DNA of 64,000 bases from Labrenzia sp. THAF82 (lineage in GTDB: Bacteria; Pseudomonadota; Alphaproteobacteria; Rhizobiales; Stappiaceae): contig NZ_CP045354.1 of assembly GCF_009363435.1 (NCBI RefSeq), positions 500,001-564,000 of the forward strand, read 5' to 3'. Positions within the stretch are counted from its first letter, which is position 1. Each line of letters opens with the position of its first letter. This document shows positions 61,961 through 64,000 of the stretch, in pieces. Both the position numbers and the translations under genes were made by a program. The notes under the pieces are model-generated. The model did not search any database and was not told where the DNA came from. It worked only from the letters and a program-made list of their open reading frames with translations.

Positions 61961-61995
61961 AAATATCAGATATTATTCAAAACATATTGAATAAT
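61958..61995. promoter_or_regulatory. GntR operator, copy 2, with overlapping palindrome, upstream of dctP
   Basis: The 20 bases at 61958-61977 are identical to copy 1, and the TAA stop of the Gfo/Idh gene forms part of it (61958-61960). A second inverted repeat, ATTATTCAA (61972-61980) and TTGAATAAT (61987-61995), overlaps its right end. The pair probably regulates the TRAP genes, which start 63 bases further on. Confidence 0.72.
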
Positions 61996-62057
61996 TTGGA
62001 AAACCAAGCAAGATCCTTGGTGCTGAAAGACGAAGCAATCGTCGCAGGGAGGAAGAG

Positions 62058-63068
62058 ATGACATTGAAATACACAAGACGAGCCGTTGTTGCGGCATCAC
62101 TTGCCGTCGGACTGATGGCGGGAGCGATGGGAAGCAGTGCTGCATCTGATCGCATTACGCTGCGTCTTGCGACGGCCGGTTCTGAAACCGACCAGCGGTC
62201 TGTGGCGATGGCAGAAGTCTTTGCACCCATGGTCAAGGACTTTGCAGACTACCAGCCGGGATACAACGCGACCCTGTTTGCGCAAGGTACGGAATTGGAA
62301 GCGATCAGTCGCGGCAATCTCGAGATGTCGATTGCCTCCGCCCAGGAGCTGGCTCAGTTTTTCCCGGAGTTTTCGATTTTTGCCACAGGATATGTGCATC
62401 AGGATGCCGAACATCAGGTGCGGGTCTTCAACGATCCACTGATGGATCCTTTCAAAAAGAAGGTCGAGGATGAACTCGGCGTTAAACTGCTCTCCGTCAT
62501 GTATCTGGGCCGACGGCACGTGAACCTGCGTCAGACCAAGGACGAGCTCACCGTCAAAACACCAGCAGACCTTGCTGGCGTGAACCTGCGCATGCCAGGG
62601 ACGGATGCATGGCAGTTTCTGGGATCAGCGCTGGGCGCTTCTCCAACGCCCATGTCGTTTGCCGAAGTCTATACGGCTCTGTCGACCGGTGCTGTCGATG
62701 GTCAGGACAATCCTTTGCCGACCGTTGTGGATGCAAAGTTCTACGAGGTCACAAATCAGATTGTGCTGACTTCGCATCTGGTTGACCTGAATTACATCGC
62801 CTTTTCAAAGGCCGTCTGGGACAGCCTGACGCCTGAACAGCAGGAGGTGGTTCAAAAGGCAGCCGATGCAGCTGCAGAAAGCGGCCGCAAGAAGCAGCTT
62901 GAACTGGAAGACAGCCTTGCCAGTTTCATCACCGAGCAAGGTGTTGAGATCTACGAGCCGGACCTGGCTGCGTTCCGCGACCATGTCCAGGCTCAATATG
63001 TCGGCAGCGAATTCGCCGCAAGCTGGCCGGAAGGCGTGCTGGAAAAAATCAACGCACTTGGAAACTGA
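62058..63068 (+). CDS. dctP: TRAP transporter substrate-binding protein DctP
   Basis: A 336-residue periplasmic solute receptor. A Sec signal peptide (about residues 1-28, basic start KYTRR, ending near SSAA) is followed by the DctP fold. VKTPADLAGVNLRMPGTDAW (residues about 170-189) contains the conserved Arg that binds a ligand carboxylate, and FAEVYTALSTGAVDGQDNPL is the other diagnostic block. GGGAGGAAGAG precedes the ATG. The ligand is probably an organic acid, likely the substrate or product of the Gfo/Idh enzyme upstream. Confidence 0.92.
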   Translation: MTLKYTRRAVVAASLAVGLMAGAMGSSAASDRITLRLATAGSETDQRSVAMAEVFAPMVKDFADYQPGYNATLFAQGTELEAISRGNLEMSIASAQELAQFFPEFSIFATGYVHQDAEHQVRVFNDPLMDPFKKKVEDELGVKLLSVMYLGRRHVNLRQTKDELTVKTPADLAGVNLRMPGTDAWQFLGSALGASPTPMSFAEVYTALSTGAVDGQDNPLPTVVDAKFYEVTNQIVLTSHLVDLNYIAFSKAVWDSLTPEQQEVVQKAADAAAESGRKKQLELEDSLASFITEQGVEIYEPDLAAFRDHVQAQYVGSEFAASWPEGVLEKINALGN

Positions 63069-63102
63069 GCGCAACTGCGTTTGAACCAATTGGGGGACAG
63101 CG

Positions 63103-63663
63103 GTGCGGCAGTTTACCAGATTGTTCACCCATGGCACCGAGTTCATCGCCGCCACAATGCTGGCGGCGATGTTTCTGACGTTTCTCTTGCAAATCTTTTC
63201 CCGTTACGTGCTGCATGCACCGTTCGGTTGGACCCTTGAACTCTGTCTTATTCTCTGGGTCTGGATTGTCTTTTTCGGGAACGCGTTTCTGGTTCGTGAA
63301 CGAGATCACGTGACATTCGATATCTTGTATCTCGCGGCTCCGACCAGACTGCGGCGTGTATTGGCCCTGCTCTCAGCAGCCGCCATTGTTGTCGGTCTTG
63401 CCTGGTCGTTCCTGCCGACCTGGGACTACATCGACTGGATGAAAATCCGGAAGACGACGACGGTCAGAAACCCTTTTACGGGTGACAAGATCCCGATGCG
63501 GACAATCTTTTCGATCTATGCACTGTTCATGATCGTGGTCGCGGCCAGATATGCCTGGCGGTTCATCGATGTTCTTCGCTTTGGGCCGCCGGACAACGAT
63601 CACGAACTGCCGGGCCATGATCATGACCTTCCTGCCATTCAGGAAGGAGACGAAGCCGTATGA
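63103..63663 (+). CDS. dctQ: TRAP transporter small permease DctQ
   Basis: A 186-residue membrane protein with four predicted helices. DctQ-type features are LQIFSRYVLHAPFGWTLELC in the first third, IVFFGNAFLVRERDHVTFDI in the middle and a His/Asp-rich cytoplasmic tail (DNDHELPGHDHDL). The start is GTG at 63103 with GGGGGA upstream. Its stop overlaps the dctM start (ATGA). Confidence 0.9.
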   Translation: MRQFTRLFTHGTEFIAATMLAAMFLTFLLQIFSRYVLHAPFGWTLELCLILWVWIVFFGNAFLVRERDHVTFDILYLAAPTRLRRVLALLSAAAIVVGLAWSFLPTWDYIDWMKIRKTTTVRNPFTGDKIPMRTIFSIYALFMIVVAARYAWRFIDVLRFGPPDNDHELPGHDHDLPAIQEGDEAV

Positions 63664-64000
63664 CGCTCGAGCTTGCCCTCTGCCTCCTGACCCTGTTTTT
63701 TCTGGCGGGCATCGGGACCCCGATCGGCTACGCGATCATTCTCGCATCGACCGTTTATTTGGCCGTTGGAGGGCTGGATATCGCTCTGACCGGCGAGAAG
63801 ATCCTTCAAGGCCTCTATAAGAGCTTTGTGCTCCTGGCTGTCCCGTTGTTCATCGTTGCGGCCAACATCATGAATGCCGGCACGATTTCAGAGCGATTGC
63901 TGAATTTCTGCGTCGCTGCCGTCGGCCGATTTCGCGGCGGGCTTGGGCATGTCAACGTAGTGGCATCGCTCATTTTTTCCGGAATGTCGGGATCGGCGGT
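63660..64000 (+). CDS. dctM: TRAP transporter large permease DctM (partial, runs off the right edge)
   Basis: The frame starts with the ATG at 63660, overlapping the dctQ stop by 4 bases, and remains open to the end of the window, giving 113 residues of an expected 425 or so. The protein begins MTLELALCLLTLFFLAGIGT, continues with LLAVPLFIVAANIMNAG, and ends at IFSGMSGSA, the conserved DctM loop. It forms the ion-coupled channel of the transporter with DctQ. Confidence 0.9.
   Translation, partial: MTLELALCLLTLFFLAGIGTPIGYAIILASTVYLAVGGLDIALTGEKILQGLYKSFVLLAVPLFIVAANIMNAGTISERLLNFCVAAVGRFRGGLGHVNVVASLIFSGMSGSA

Noticed and set aside
1..64000. Mobile elements, prophage, CRISPR arrays, tRNA genes
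   Set aside because: No transposase, integrase or phage structural genes, no regularly spaced repeat-spacer array and no tRNA-like cloverleaf were recognised on either strand.

Overview
The window looks like a chromosomal segment of a marine alphaproteobacterium, most likely Hyphomicrobiales of the Stappiaceae (Roseibium/Labrenzia) type. The evidence is a rhizobial-style rhamnose cluster, a DMSP demethylation operon, PHB genes with PhaR, the dapF-mtaB-ftsY trio, metXW, a TRAP carboxylate-type transporter and a CtrA-type promoter. The genus is inferred from gene content, not measured. I see no tRNA, rRNA, CRISPR array, insertion sequence, integrase or phage genes.

Layout. 1-9.6 kb: L-rhamnose catabolism. 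The rhaR-S-T-P-Q-M genes run leftward (a kinase gene probably lies beyond the left edge). rhaD and rhaI run rightward from a shared, strikingly symmetric operator region. 9.6-15.7 kb: a GntR regulator divergent from an operon of two uncharacterised proteins (DUF2182 and DUF1326), DMSP demethylase dmdA, an MMPA-CoA-ligase-like gene and acuI. 15.7-20.2 kb: LysR/azoreductase pair, rpmI-rplT with a clear promoter and terminator, an exonuclease and two small related-looking proteins. 20.2-25 kb: Tat-type multicopper oxidase, gamma-glutamyltransferase-like hydrolase, GlcG/DUF336 protein and an acetyltransferase. 24.4-27.4 kb: phaR and phaAB. 27.4-29.6 kb: TetR regulator with a duplicated operator, peroxiredoxin-like protein and two NTF2-like proteins.

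29.7-43 kb is mostly housekeeping: DUF3299 protein, ispZ, rpmF, mtgA, a cyclopropane-synthase-like methyltransferase, ispA, chorismate mutase-hisC-tyrC, metX-metW, a methyltransferase, gloB and a cupin. 43-49.2 kb: a ROK regulator divergent from an Fbp/Afu-type ABC importer whose last gene is a PP2C-like phosphatase; a 35-bp near-perfect palindrome sits between them. 49.2-52.4 kb: a large autotransporter behind a consensus CtrA box. 52.4-57 kb: ftsY, mtaB, dapF and a zinc metallopeptidase. 57-60 kb: GMC oxidoreductase, WYL regulator and GFA-family protein. 60-64 kb: a GntR regulator, a Gfo/Idh dehydrogenase and a TRAP transporter, with the same 20-bp operator before the dehydrogenase gene and before dctP. 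The last gene (dctM) runs off the right edge.

The most promising systems for follow-up are the DUF2182-DUF1326 pair inside the DMSP operon, the ROK/ABC/PP2C cluster, which may import a phosphorylated solute, and the well-formed operators that tie regulators to their targets.
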